Origin: Labilibaculum sp. DW002
Lineage (GTDB): Bacteria > Bacteroidota > Bacteroidia > Bacteroidales > Marinifilaceae
Direction of reading: 5' to 3'
NCBI RefSeq assembly: GCF_029029525.1
Contig: NZ_JAKJSC010000001.1
Span: 2,826,987 to 2,890,986, forward strand
Length of the DNA stretch: 64,000 nucleotides
Position 1 is the stretch's first letter. Every line of letters begins with the position of its first letter. A model generated the notes under the pieces. The model did no database searches. It saw only the letters and a program-made list of their open reading frames with translations, and had not been told where the DNA came from. This document shows positions 54,921 to 63,433 of the stretch, one piece after another. A program made the translations under genes and the position numbers.

Positions 54921-55053
54921 CTTTTTAAATTTTATCGTTCATTTTAAATCTTTCTCAAGATCTTTTTTCTTAAACATTACCTTTTTTTTGAAAATCGACT
55001 TCGGATTTTAGACTTGATCTATTCGGAAAGGTTTAATCTGAAACTTTTTGAAC

Positions 55054-55083
55054 AAAAAAAAGACCTGCAAAATTGCAGGTCTT
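55054..55083 (-). terminator. Intrinsic terminator of the S41 protease operon
   Basis: On the minus strand AAGACCTGCAA / TTGCAGGTCTT is an 11-bp stem followed by seven T residues. Confidence 0.88.
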
Positions 55084-55107
55084 AACATCAAAAATATTGT
55101 TTTTAAA

Positions 55108-56712
55108 TTATTGAAATTGCTTTTGTGATTCCAATAAAGTTTTATCTAGATCTTGTATAATTGGGTAAAATCCATCATCATCAATAACATCTCTGGCAAT
55201 ATAGGCTTTCACTTGTGTTTCGATAACATTTCTTGATTCGGCAAGCCCTTTATAGTCTGGTTTTACTCCTTTCTCTTTCGCATAAGCAACCAATCCCTTA
55301 ATTACATCTTTAGTTTTGATATACTTTAAAATCGATTGATAATCTTTCAACTCAACCAAATCTTTACGATGATTATCAACAAAAAAGAATGCGTACTGAT
55401 AGATTACTCCCTTGGTTCTTAAATCTCTGAAATAATTTGAATAACCAGTTGTATCAACAGGGATGAAAACATCTGGCATAATACCTCCACCACCATACAC
55501 AATATTTCCTCCAGCGGTTTTGAATTTTAACGAATCTGCAAAATGAATTGAATCCCTTTTCTCAAATTCTCCATGAACATATCGCATGTTAATATCGTTA
55601 TTGTAAGCCTCTTTTCCATTTGAGTATGATTTCTGAATACAACGGCCTGTTGGAGTATAATAGCGAGCAACTGTTAATCGCATTGCCGATCCATCAGGTA
55701 ACATACGTTGTTCCTGAACCAAACCTTTACCAAATGATCGACGACCAACAACCTTACCTCTATCATTATCCTGAATAGCTCCTGCAAAAATCTCGCTTGC
55801 CGATGCTGAAAGTTCATCAATCAGAATCGTAATTGGAAGGTCTTGACAGTCCCCTCTACCAGTAGAAACATAATCGGTTTTTGCCTGTGATTTTCCTTCT
55901 GTGTAAACAATCATCTTACCCTCTGGCAAGAATTCGTTAATCATATTGGTTGCAGCTGACATATAACCACCGGTATTGCCACGTAAATCAACAATAACCT
56001 GCTTCATTCCAAGTCCGGTTAGCTTTTGTAGGCCTTCCGAAAATTCAAAATAAGTAGTTGCAGCAAATCGATTTACTTTAATATATCCTGTTGTATCCGA
56101 CAACATATAAGCAACATCAACACTTGCTACAGGAATTGACCCTCTTAACAATTCCATATCAATTAAGTCCTTTTCTCCTCGTCTATAAATCCCAATTTTA
56201 ACTGGCGTTCCTTTGGGTCCTTTCAAACGATCCATAATTTCCGCATCGGTCATTTTGATGCCTGCTACAAGAGAATCATCCACCTCAACAATTCTGTCGC
56301 CAGCTAAAATCCCTGCCAACTCGGAAGGACCTCCAGGGATCACACGTACAATAGCAACAGTATCCTGATAACGTATAAACTGAACACCGATGCCACCAAA
56401 ATTGCCTTTTAAATCTTCATTTACTCTTTGCAAATCTTTAGCTGGAATATATACTGTGTGTGGATCCAAATCTTTTAAAATTAACGGAATAGCACTTTCA
56501 ATTAATTCAGCAGATGAAACTGTATCGACGTAATCTTCCTCAATCATATCCAAAACAAAATCCAACTTGCTTCCAGAAGATGGCATCTGAAAAATTCCCT
56601 GTTGTACTCCTTCCCCTTTTTGGAAAAGAGAATTTAAGAACATTCCCAATACAATAGCCAGCGCTAACAGAATTGGGAATATTATTGTGTTTCTACTATT
56701 ATTATAAGCCAT
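55108..56712 (-). CDS. S41-family C-terminal processing peptidase with PDZ domain
   Basis: This 534-residue protease has an N-terminal signal anchor (IIFPILLALAIVLGMFL) that places it in the periplasm. A helical region and PDZ domain (about 80-170; GGIGVQF, then GGPSELAGILAGDRI) precede the catalytic S41 domain, with Ser in DELSASASEIFAGA and Lys in GRRSFGKGLVQEQ. It resembles CtpA/Prc, which trims C-termini of periplasmic proteins and can process peptidoglycan-related enzymes. It lies nine bases after the dCMP deaminase gene, so the two are co-transcribed. Confidence 0.92.
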   Translation of the reverse strand: MAYNNSRNTIIFPILLALAIVLGMFLNSLFQKGEGVQQGIFQMPSSGSKLDFVLDMIEEDYVDTVSSAELIESAIPLILKDLDPHTVYIPAKDLQRVNEDLKGNFGGIGVQFIRYQDTVAIVRVIPGGPSELAGILAGDRIVEVDDSLVAGIKMTDAEIMDRLKGPKGTPVKIGIYRRGEKDLIDMELLRGSIPVASVDVAYMLSDTTGYIKVNRFAATTYFEFSEGLQKLTGLGMKQVIVDLRGNTGGYMSAATNMINEFLPEGKMIVYTEGKSQAKTDYVSTGRGDCQDLPITILIDELSASASEIFAGAIQDNDRGKVVGRRSFGKGLVQEQRMLPDGSAMRLTVARYYTPTGRCIQKSYSNGKEAYNNDINMRYVHGEFEKRDSIHFADSLKFKTAGGNIVYGGGGIMPDVFIPVDTTGYSNYFRDLRTKGVIYQYAFFFVDNHRKDLVELKDYQSILKYIKTKDVIKGLVAYAKEKGVKPDYKGLAESRNVIETQVKAYIARDVIDDDGFYPIIQDLDKTLLESQKQFQ

Positions 56713-56721
56713 ATATGTATT

Positions 56722-57195
56722 TTAAAACTGTTCCTTTAAATTAATAAATTTCACTTCAATCCCAGCTCTTTCCAGTAAATCTTTTCCTTCAGTGCTATGA
56801 TATTCTTCTGAATACACTACCCGAACAATACCAGCTTGTATAATTAGCTTCGCACATTCTATACACGGTGTAGCAGTAACATATAATGTTGCATTATCAC
56901 TGCTATTGCTAGATTTTGCAACTTTCGTAATCGCATTTGCTTCAGCATGAAGAACATACGCTTTGGTTTTATAGTTTTCATCTTCACAAACATTCTCAAA
57001 ACCAGATGGTGTTCCATTGTATCCATCCGAAATTATCATCTTATCCTTAACAATTAAAGCACCCACTTTTCTTCTCTCGCAATAAGAATTTTCCGCCCAT
57101 ACTAATGCCATTCTAACATATCTACGATCTAAGTTCTCCTGTTTCTTATCCAACTCCAATTGTTTTGTATTCTGCATATCTAATTCTTGTTTCAA
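56722..57195 (-). CDS. Deoxycytidylate (dCMP) deaminase
   Basis: This 157-residue zinc enzyme converts dCMP to dUMP for dTMP synthesis. The zinc motifs are HAEANAI (His, catalytic Glu) and TPCIECAKLI (Cys pair). GYNGTPSGFENVCED is typical of the ComEB/dCMP type rather than cytidine deaminase. Met7 (MQNTKQLE) is an alternative start. It is first in a two-gene operon with the S41 protease, an order common in Bacteroidetes. Confidence 0.93.
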   Translation of the reverse strand: MKQELDMQNTKQLELDKKQENLDRRYVRMALVWAENSYCERRKVGALIVKDKMIISDGYNGTPSGFENVCEDENYKTKAYVLHAEANAITKVAKSSNSSDNATLYVTATPCIECAKLIIQAGIVRVVYSEEYHSTEGKDLLERAGIEVKFINLKEQF

Positions 57196-57628
57196 ATGAT
57201 AAAAACAAATGTATAAAATATATTAGTACATGTTGTGGACCAACTGCATATTCATAAAAACACAACAATCTCACATTGCCACCCTAAAATCATTCTTTCA
57301 TCACCAATTTGAAACCTTTTGTCAAAAGTAAACGTTTACATGAAATTAACACTCAAACCATTAAATATCATGATGTTGTTATTTTTAATCGATCTAAAGC
57401 AAAATAAAACCACAAAGACACATCTCTCCACTGCAATCTTTACATCTAATTATCAGCACTTAAGAGACTTTTTACTGACAACCAATCAAACCTAATGAAT
57501 TTATTAAAGCATCAAAAACAAGACACTATAATTGTTAAAATTTCTTAAAAGAATCTAATTTACATGCCATTTCCAACTACTAAAACAACATAATAAAAAA
57601 AATAAAATCCCTGATAACCAAACTAATA
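57196..57628. other. 433-base gene-free region upstream of the T9SS protein gene
   Basis: AT-rich with no credible frame. One perfect 12-bp palindrome, GTAAACGTTTAC (57328-57339), has the shape of a LacI-type operator but is far from either gene. Nothing else is supported. Confidence 0.4.
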
Positions 57629-59635
57629 ATGAGCCTGCACAAATCACTATATCAAAACTTGGCAATTATTCTATGTCTTCTGATATTTAGTCTCCCACTT
57701 CAGGTATTTTCATATTTCAACTTAGAATCAAGTAATACACTACTGTTACCAGACAACTCACTAAGTGTAAGTATCGATACAGAAACGATTTGTTTTGGAG
57801 AAACAACTCAAATTCATATCGCACCAAGTGAAATCAACGTAAGTTATCAGCTATATACTGAAGGCCTAACTGTTGGAGATGCTCAAGATGGAAATGGTTC
57901 TCTTTTACACTTCACACTAACTCCAAATTATTCTGCAACCTATCAAATCATTGCAACCAACAAACTTACGTTAGAAAAATCGACCTTAAATGAATCGGTT
58001 TATTTAGAAGTAATTCGTCCGCCTGTTGATGATATTAAAGTTAATATTTCTGAAGATCAGATCTGCATTGGTGAAAAAACGATCATCTCGCTGGGCAATA
58101 GTGAAAATGGTGTTAGCTATCAACTTTACGATGGAACCTACATGCACGGAAGTCCTATTGAAGGTAATAATGCTGCTATTTCCTTTCCAGAATTTTCTCC
58201 ATTTCGATCAGTTATCTATCACATCGTAGCCACAAATAAAATATGTAGCTCTACTTCAATGCTTAAACAAACAGCAAAAGTATTGGTAGGATTACCTCCA
58301 GAAGATCATCTTCATCCTACAATTAATAATCATACAGTTTGCGAAGGAGAGGAAGTTGTTATATCCCTAACACCAACCGATCCAGCAGTTAGCTACCAAC
58401 TATTTGATGGTAACAAAGCTTTATGCGCACCTGTTTCTGGTAATAGCGAAGCAATTAATTTCGAACCAACTACGCCACTAACATCTACTACCTACCGAAT
58501 TGAGGCCTTAGGAAACAAATGTATTAATCCTGTAGATATTAGGTACACCGTTGATGTTGATGTTCATATACACCCAACTACAAACAAAGAGATTCTTGCT
58601 AATCAAGATATTATCTGTCAAGGTGAAGAAGTGGTGCTTTCGGTAAAAGATAGTGAAGAAGGAATGTACTACCAACTTCATGATGGAGTTGATTTTATAG
58701 AACCAAACATTATTGGTAATGGAAGTACAATTGATTTCCCAGGGCTTTCACTCGTTAATTCTACGGAATTTCATGTGTATACTCATGAAGCAATTTGTTC
58801 AGATCAAATCCTCTTAAACAGCAAAAAACAAATTAACATTCTTGATATAGAACCCTTCTCGGTTGAAAGCTTTGTAACCCCATCAGATGCATGTCTTGGC
58901 GAAAATGTAGATATTGAAATCCCAATGGCAGATCTTGGTATCGAATACATCCTCCTAGAAGGGAATCAAGAAATTAATAGTATAACAGGAGCTGGAAAGA
59001 GCATTGTATTTGAAAATTTACTTCCAGATGAACAATCTCAATACAAAATACTTATTGGTAATTGCATAGATGAATTTACTGCATCGGTACCAGAATTTGA
59101 GGTTCATTCTAAACCAAGCCTACAACTTTTAAGTCGAGATGTTCATTATGGAAATGATGGCCAACTCACTATTCATGTAACCAATGGAACTCCGCCATAC
59201 AAATTTGTAATTGAACCCGGACAAACCTATACCACGGAAGAAGACGTATTGGAATTAAACAATTTAGCTATTGGCACCTATCGCATTTTAGTTGTTGACG
59301 ATAATTTCTGTCGCACTTCAGAAGCTGGTGAAGAAATTGAAATCAAATTTGAAGGCGATAAGCGTGTTATTGTGAACAATGCTCTAACACCCAATGGAGA
59401 TGGCATTAACGATGAGTGGCTTGTTCAGTACGACCTAGAGTTGAAAGCTCCTGAAGTAGCTATTTTTAATATTTATGGGCAACAAATATTCTATTCCAAA
59501 GCATATCAAAACAATTGGAAAGGTAGCTATAATGGATCCGTTTTACCAAGTGGAACCTATTATTACAGCATCAATTTTAATACAAAAAATATCAAACCAA
59601 TAAGAGGATCTTTATCCATTATTGGTAATTTTTAA
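57629..59635 (+). CDS. T9SS type B-sorted repeat protein (SprB-like cell-surface protein)
   Basis: This 668-residue surface protein has a signal peptide, then about five repeats of 80-90 residues. Each opens with a Cys-Gly-Glu element (ETICFGETTQI; DQICIGEKTII; HTVCEGEEVVI; DIICQGEEVVL; SDACLGENVDI) and holds a V-S-Y-Q-L strand, i.e. Ig-like modules. The last 90 residues are the gliding-motility-associated type B sorting domain (NNALTPNGDGINDEW, then IFNIYGQQIF, LPSGTYYYSIN). It is exported by the type IX system, probably with the PorP/SprF-like partner 30 bases downstream, as in sprB-sprF pairs. Confidence 0.88.
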   Translation: MSLHKSLYQNLAIILCLLIFSLPLQVFSYFNLESSNTLLLPDNSLSVSIDTETICFGETTQIHIAPSEINVSYQLYTEGLTVGDAQDGNGSLLHFTLTPNYSATYQIIATNKLTLEKSTLNESVYLEVIRPPVDDIKVNISEDQICIGEKTIISLGNSENGVSYQLYDGTYMHGSPIEGNNAAISFPEFSPFRSVIYHIVATNKICSSTSMLKQTAKVLVGLPPEDHLHPTINNHTVCEGEEVVISLTPTDPAVSYQLFDGNKALCAPVSGNSEAINFEPTTPLTSTTYRIEALGNKCINPVDIRYTVDVDVHIHPTTNKEILANQDIICQGEEVVLSVKDSEEGMYYQLHDGVDFIEPNIIGNGSTIDFPGLSLVNSTEFHVYTHEAICSDQILLNSKKQINILDIEPFSVESFVTPSDACLGENVDIEIPMADLGIEYILLEGNQEINSITGAGKSIVFENLLPDEQSQYKILIGNCIDEFTASVPEFEVHSKPSLQLLSRDVHYGNDGQLTIHVTNGTPPYKFVIEPGQTYTTEEDVLELNNLAIGTYRILVVDDNFCRTSEAGEEIEIKFEGDKRVIVNNALTPNGDGINDEWLVQYDLELKAPEVAIFNIYGQQIFYSKAYQNNWKGSYNGSVLPSGTYYYSINFNTKNIKPIRGSLSIIGNF

Positions 59636-59665
59636 AAGGATCAATCCGATAAATAGCAAGCATTT

Positions 59666-61243
59666 ATGAGAGCCCATTTTAAGCTTATAATCTTCATCTT
59701 TCCCCTTCTATTTATTGCTGATTTTTCAGCAAAAGCACAACAGGTGCCTTTATTAGATCAATACTACATCAACCCAGTAGTTTACAATCCTGCTGCCTCA
59801 GGTGCTACCGGATTATTTAATGCTTACCTACTTCGCAATCAAAAATTCATGGATTTTGATGGCGGTCAGGTCACGCATATTTTTACTGCTGATGCTGCTT
59901 TAAATGAAGGGAGATATGGTGTCGGTTTCAATCTCACAAATGATGATGTTGGTATTTTCAACAATACACAAGCCATGTTGAACTATTCTTACCGATTAAA
60001 GATAGCCGATCAACACAACATCCGCTTTGGTGTTTCTGCAGGAATCTCTGACTTTAGAATGAACACTTCTCAAATTGTCGCCAACTCAAACGATCCTTAT
60101 TTAATCAGTAGTAATTTTAAGAATTCTGAATTTATGGCGAACGTAGGTGTTTATTACAAGTACAAAAACCTCTTATTTGGCCTAACGATTCCTCAACTAC
60201 TAAACAACTCAGTAAGTAATACCATCGATGGGAAGCAGAGCACCTACAATCTCAACCGACAAGTACTCGTTAGCAGTGGCTATAAATTCCCTATTGAGAG
60301 CGTTAAAGATCTTAGTATTTCTCCCTACATAATGCTCCGCTATGCCAATGCAATTCCCTTTCAATACGATCTTAATTTAATTGCTGATTTAAAAGACAAA
60401 GGATGGTTTGCAGTTAATTATAGAGACAATTTCTCTGTTGGCTTAAATTTAGGTGTTACTGTTCTTAAAAATTTTACGATAGGATATTCATATGATATTG
60501 GAATTAAAAAAACAGGGCGATATGCCTCAAACAATCATGAATTCCTTATCGGATATCGTCTTCCATTATCTGCAAACAAGAAGAAAGATCGAATTTTAGA
60601 CAATGACAACAGCATTTTAAAAACTTTGCTTGCTGAGAAATACAAAAAGATCGATTATTTGAGAAAGGTTTTAGAAGAGATGGAGAATAAAGACAAACAA
60701 TCGGATGCTGATCGCGATGGCGTTGCAGATGATATTGATGAGTGTCCAAATACTCCTTCTTATTACATTGTTAACGAAACAGGCTGTCCTGTAGATTCAG
60801 ATGGCGATGGAATTGTTGACAGTGAAGATCTTTGCCCTGAAATTCCTGGTAGCTATGAAAACAAAGGCTGCCCCGAACAAAAAGAAGAGAAAATTGAGAT
60901 GGAAGAACGTCTTGAGAATATCTATTTTTCATTCGGCAACTATACTCTAACCGAATACTCGAGAAGAAAATTAGAGACCCTTATTAGCATCTTAAAAAAG
61001 AATACGAATTACATGCTTAAAATGCATGGCCACACCGATGATATCGGCTCCAACAGATCCAATATCGAATTGGCTCACAAAAGACTAATTACCGTAAAAA
61101 ATTACCTCGCTTTAAATGGAATACCAACCAATCAAATTATTGTAGTTCCACATGGCGAGAGCATGCCAGTAGTTGCCAATACCGATAGTAAAAGCAGAGC
61201 AAATAATCGAAGAGTATCTTTCGAAATTTACAACTACCAATAA
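59666..61243 (+). CDS. PorP/SprF-like T9SS protein fused to TSP3 repeats and OmpA domain
   Basis: This 525-residue outer-membrane protein has a signal peptide (AKAQQ, near residue 25) and a PorP/SprF barrel from about 28-310 (VPLLDQYYINPVVYNPAASG is the family opening). A coiled segment is followed by two calcium-binding TSP3 repeats (DADRDGVADDIDECPNTP; DSDGDGIVDSEDLCPE), then an OmpA_C domain about 410-525 (MHGHTDDIGSNRSNIELAHK, ANNRRVSFEIY). SprF-like proteins act as outer-membrane receptors for type B-sorted adhesins. Here the receptor carries its own peptidoglycan anchor. Co-operonic with the adhesin gene. Confidence 0.9.
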   Translation: MRAHFKLIIFIFPLLFIADFSAKAQQVPLLDQYYINPVVYNPAASGATGLFNAYLLRNQKFMDFDGGQVTHIFTADAALNEGRYGVGFNLTNDDVGIFNNTQAMLNYSYRLKIADQHNIRFGVSAGISDFRMNTSQIVANSNDPYLISSNFKNSEFMANVGVYYKYKNLLFGLTIPQLLNNSVSNTIDGKQSTYNLNRQVLVSSGYKFPIESVKDLSISPYIMLRYANAIPFQYDLNLIADLKDKGWFAVNYRDNFSVGLNLGVTVLKNFTIGYSYDIGIKKTGRYASNNHEFLIGYRLPLSANKKKDRILDNDNSILKTLLAEKYKKIDYLRKVLEEMENKDKQSDADRDGVADDIDECPNTPSYYIVNETGCPVDSDGDGIVDSEDLCPEIPGSYENKGCPEQKEEKIEMEERLENIYFSFGNYTLTEYSRRKLETLISILKKNTNYMLKMHGHTDDIGSNRSNIELAHKRLITVKNYLALNGIPTNQIIVVPHGESMPVVANTDSKSRANNRRVSFEIYNYQ

Positions 61244-61280
61244 AAAAGTATTACCTACAATTATTACGCAATACAACTGA

Positions 61281-61320
61281 AAAGCCCCAATCAAAAAATT
61301 TGATTGGGGCTTATTTATTT
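61281..61320. terminator. Bidirectional terminator after the PorP-OmpA gene
   Basis: AAGCCCCAATCAAA / TTTGATTGGGGCTT is a 14-bp perfect stem followed by ATTTATTTT. It also serves the convergent gene at 61337. Confidence 0.88.
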
Positions 61321-61336
61321 TGTAATGATCTTGATT

Positions 61337-61783
61337 CTATTTAAACAAGAAAACTTTACGCTCTTGCGTCGCAGGACGACCAATAATGTTCTTAATGTAA
61401 TCTTGTACTTCATTTAAAACACCAGCCTTTTGGATATAACCTTTTCCCATTGGCATACATGCTCCCCAAGCACCACTTGGACTGCAGTCATCAAAGTCGG
61501 TTACCTTAATAATGGTATGCACTCCAACTGTAATAATGCAAGTTTTGTAATTTTTAGCCTCAGCTAGCGTCTCACTAATGTTTTCTTTTGTCAATTCAAT
61601 TACCTTATCAGCCTTTGCAGCTGCTAATTCATTAACCGTATTTATAGGCTGTCCTAAATCAATATTGCTAGCACTTAATTCAATGCTTCCTTTAAGAAAT
61701 TCCTTTAATACTTCAACTTTAGTATTCTGAGCGCTTAGCGTTAAACTTGCAAGTACAAAAAATATAAGAATAGATTTTTTCAT
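61337..61783 (-). CDS. Secreted hypothetical protein
   Basis: The frame opens at 61819, but the ATG at 61783 starts a clear signal peptide (MKKSILIFFVLASLTLSAQ), giving 148 residues. The mature part has a helical N-terminal half (EVLKEFLKGSIELSASNIDL; AAAKADKVIELTKENISETL) and a small Cys-containing half (KTCIITVGVHTIIKVTDFDD; SGAWGACMPMGKGYIQKAG). No family is recognised. It is probably periplasmic or surface-located. Confidence 0.72.
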   Translation of the reverse strand: MKKSILIFFVLASLTLSAQNTKVEVLKEFLKGSIELSASNIDLGQPINTVNELAAAKADKVIELTKENISETLAEAKNYKTCIITVGVHTIIKVTDFDDCSPSGAWGACMPMGKGYIQKAGVLNEVQDYIKNIIGRPATQERKVFLFK

Positions 61784-61967
61784 GGTATAATTTTTCAGAT
61801 TCAATTTGATAATTTTCAAATAAAAATATGATCAAAGCTACAAAATATGATAAAGACTTTCACAATTTTGATTAAGAATACTTAAAATAATTCATTTTAA
61901 TATTCTTAAATCTACTTGCTAAAAAATATCGATAAGTGCGGTAAAACATGACCAATTACACTATAAA

Positions 61968-62071
61968 AGAAAAAAGTCTGGGCATCACACCAGACTTTTC
62001 CACTAACCACTAATTACTAACCTAAATCTTTAATCTATGAAAAAAACTACTACTTGTTTTATTCACTTATC
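61968..62071 (-). ncRNA. Predicted small RNA of the same family, second locus copy A
   Basis: On the minus strand the -7 box TAATTTTG (62078-62085) is followed by TTTTTTTCATAGATTAAAG (about 62045-62027), ATTTAGGTTAGTAATTAG, and a terminator with a 10-bp perfect stem AAAAGTCTGG / CCAGACTTTT (61972-61999). The core matches the 17-kb array. The terminator stem differs in sequence but keeps its structure. The upstream element TTAAGCTTCTTTAACTT (62124-62108) is also shared. Confidence 0.65.
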
Positions 62072-62167
62072 AAGGTACAAAATTAATCTGTTAAGAGTCT
62101 GAAAAAGAAGTTAAAGAAGCTTAATTTACGGTCTGAAAATGACCTAGGGAGTGGAATTTATTAGACA

Positions 62168-62238
62168 AAAAGAAACCCGGTGTTCGGCCGGGTATCAACT
62201 TATCTAATCTTAATCTATGAAAAACCTAATCTAAATCT
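62168..62238 (-). ncRNA. Predicted small RNA of the same family, second locus copy B
   Basis: On the minus strand, GTTTTTCATAGATTAAGATT (about 62226-62207) precedes a terminator ACCCGG / CCGGGT (62175-62193) followed by TTTCTTTTT. The -7 candidate TATCTTTA (62252-62245) deviates at its last base, and the upstream element TTAGCATTCTTTAAC is weaker. It starts just past the stop of the 62305 gene, so it may also be processed from that gene's 3' UTR. Confidence 0.5.
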
Positions 62239-62304
62239 ATATCCTAAAGATATAGTATAAAGCAGTTAACAAACCGCAACAAGTGTTAAAGAATGCTAAA
62301 AAGT

Positions 62305-62982
62305 TTACTGACCACTAATTTGCAAGATACTTTTTACCTGTCCTCCTACTCCTGGCTTATCAGCAGCAAAAGCTAAATCAAATGCTGCTGTTCCTACTGT
62401 AAAAGCGGAAGATCCTGATTTCCTAACAACCTCTATCCTGTTCTTATTATTGATGCTACCGGCAACAATAACAGGTTTTTTAGACGATTTACACACCTCA
62501 TGAATTAAGCGTGGAATATCATTGCCAGAAAATCGGTAAGCCAATAAATCCAGACCATCAACCCCATCAATACTTGTAATTTGTTCTGCGTGCGAACTTA
62601 TTTCAGAAATTGTTCCTTTTAATATGCTTGGGTGATCTTCTATACTTCCAACAAAAGGATAGTATTTTAAAGGATGATCTTTTACAATGGGCGCAATAAT
62701 ACTAGGTCTTGTTCCTCCCAATAAAAAATCTACATTAAGCTCCATAGCTGCCATTGCAGATTTTCTTTCACTATCAACATCTAAACTTACCACCTCTAAA
62801 TAAACTTTAACACCTTCTTTTCTTAAGTCAGCTGTTAGTTCTTTCAACTCACTAAAAGGCAAGCCAACATCCTTAAAGCCTATATGTTTTACACCTTCTG
62901 CAACAATTTCCTTCACATATTTTCTAGCGTCGGGTATCGTTTGATCATTTTTAGTCAACATAAATATAAGATCCATACTCAT
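62305..62982 (-). CDS. TIM-barrel protein of unknown specificity
   Basis: This 225-residue cytoplasmic protein has a beta/alpha-barrel rhythm: MDLIFMLTKNDQTIPDAR, GVKHIGFKDVGLP, VYLEVVSLDVDSE, VDFLLGGTRPS, LDLLAYRFSGND, PVIVAGSINNKNRI, GSSAFTVGTAAFD. The closing AGSI...TVGTAAF resembles the phosphate-binding end of HisA/TrpF/KDPG-aldolase-like barrels. I do not recognise a defined enzyme. It is monocistronic. The first hairpin after its stop is that of small RNA copy B. Confidence 0.75.
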   Translation of the reverse strand: MSMDLIFMLTKNDQTIPDARKYVKEIVAEGVKHIGFKDVGLPFSELKELTADLRKEGVKVYLEVVSLDVDSERKSAMAAMELNVDFLLGGTRPSIIAPIVKDHPLKYYPFVGSIEDHPSILKGTISEISSHAEQITSIDGVDGLDLLAYRFSGNDIPRLIHEVCKSSKKPVIVAGSINNKNRIEVVRKSGSSAFTVGTAAFDLAFAADKPGVGGQVKSILQISGQ

Positions 62983-63163
62983 CTTAATCGTTTAAGGTTT
63001 GTTCGTATTTGTGTTTATTGTTGTTGATACAAATATACAGTATCTCTATGATTTGAGGAGGGTACTTAAGAAATTTATAAGAATCTGAATCCTTTAAATA
63101 AAGCTAGAATTAAAACAATGCTTATTTAAGTGGGTTCAATTTTTAAACTGAAATTTTTTCCAT

Positions 63164-63194
63164 AAAAAAAACCCTCAGTAAAAACTGAGGGTTT
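63164..63194 (-). terminator. Intrinsic terminator after tRNA-Leu
   Basis: On the minus strand AAACCCTCAGT-TTTT-ACTGAGGGTTT is an 11-bp perfect stem with a T run, 12 bases past the tRNA. Confidence 0.9.
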
Positions 63195-63206
63195 AGGCAC
63201 TTTCAG

Positions 63207-63288
63207 TACCCAGGGCCGGGATCGAACCGGCACGGGTTGCCCCACTGGTGTTTGAGACCAGCGCGTCTACCAATTCCGCCACCTGGGC
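63207..63288 (-). tRNA. tRNA-Leu (anticodon CAA)
   Basis: On the minus strand an 82-base class II tRNA starts GCCCAGGTGGCGGAATTGGT and ends with discriminator A. Acceptor arms GCCCAGG / CCTGGGT pair. The anticodon stem CTGGT / ACCAG encloses the loop CTCAAAC with anticodon CAA. A variable arm (TGGGGCAACCCG) and TGCCGGTTCGATCCCGGC T-arm follow. CCA is not encoded. Confidence 0.96.
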
Positions 63289-63433
63289 ATTGCTTTTGAT
63301 TGCGATGCAAATGTATGGAAATGTTTCATTCCTGCAAAACAAAAACAAGCTTTTTTTAAGAAAAAAAAGTCAGAGAAAAAAATCAGCACAAAAGACAGTA
63401 CACGGCCGATGTGCTGAGTTTCACTTTATTAGT

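Noticed and set aside
62038-62103. 21-codon plus-strand frame starting MKKTTT
   Set aside because: It is antisense to predicted sRNA copy A and its promoter. The ATG is the complement of the conserved TTTTTCAT core, so its recurrence has another explanation.
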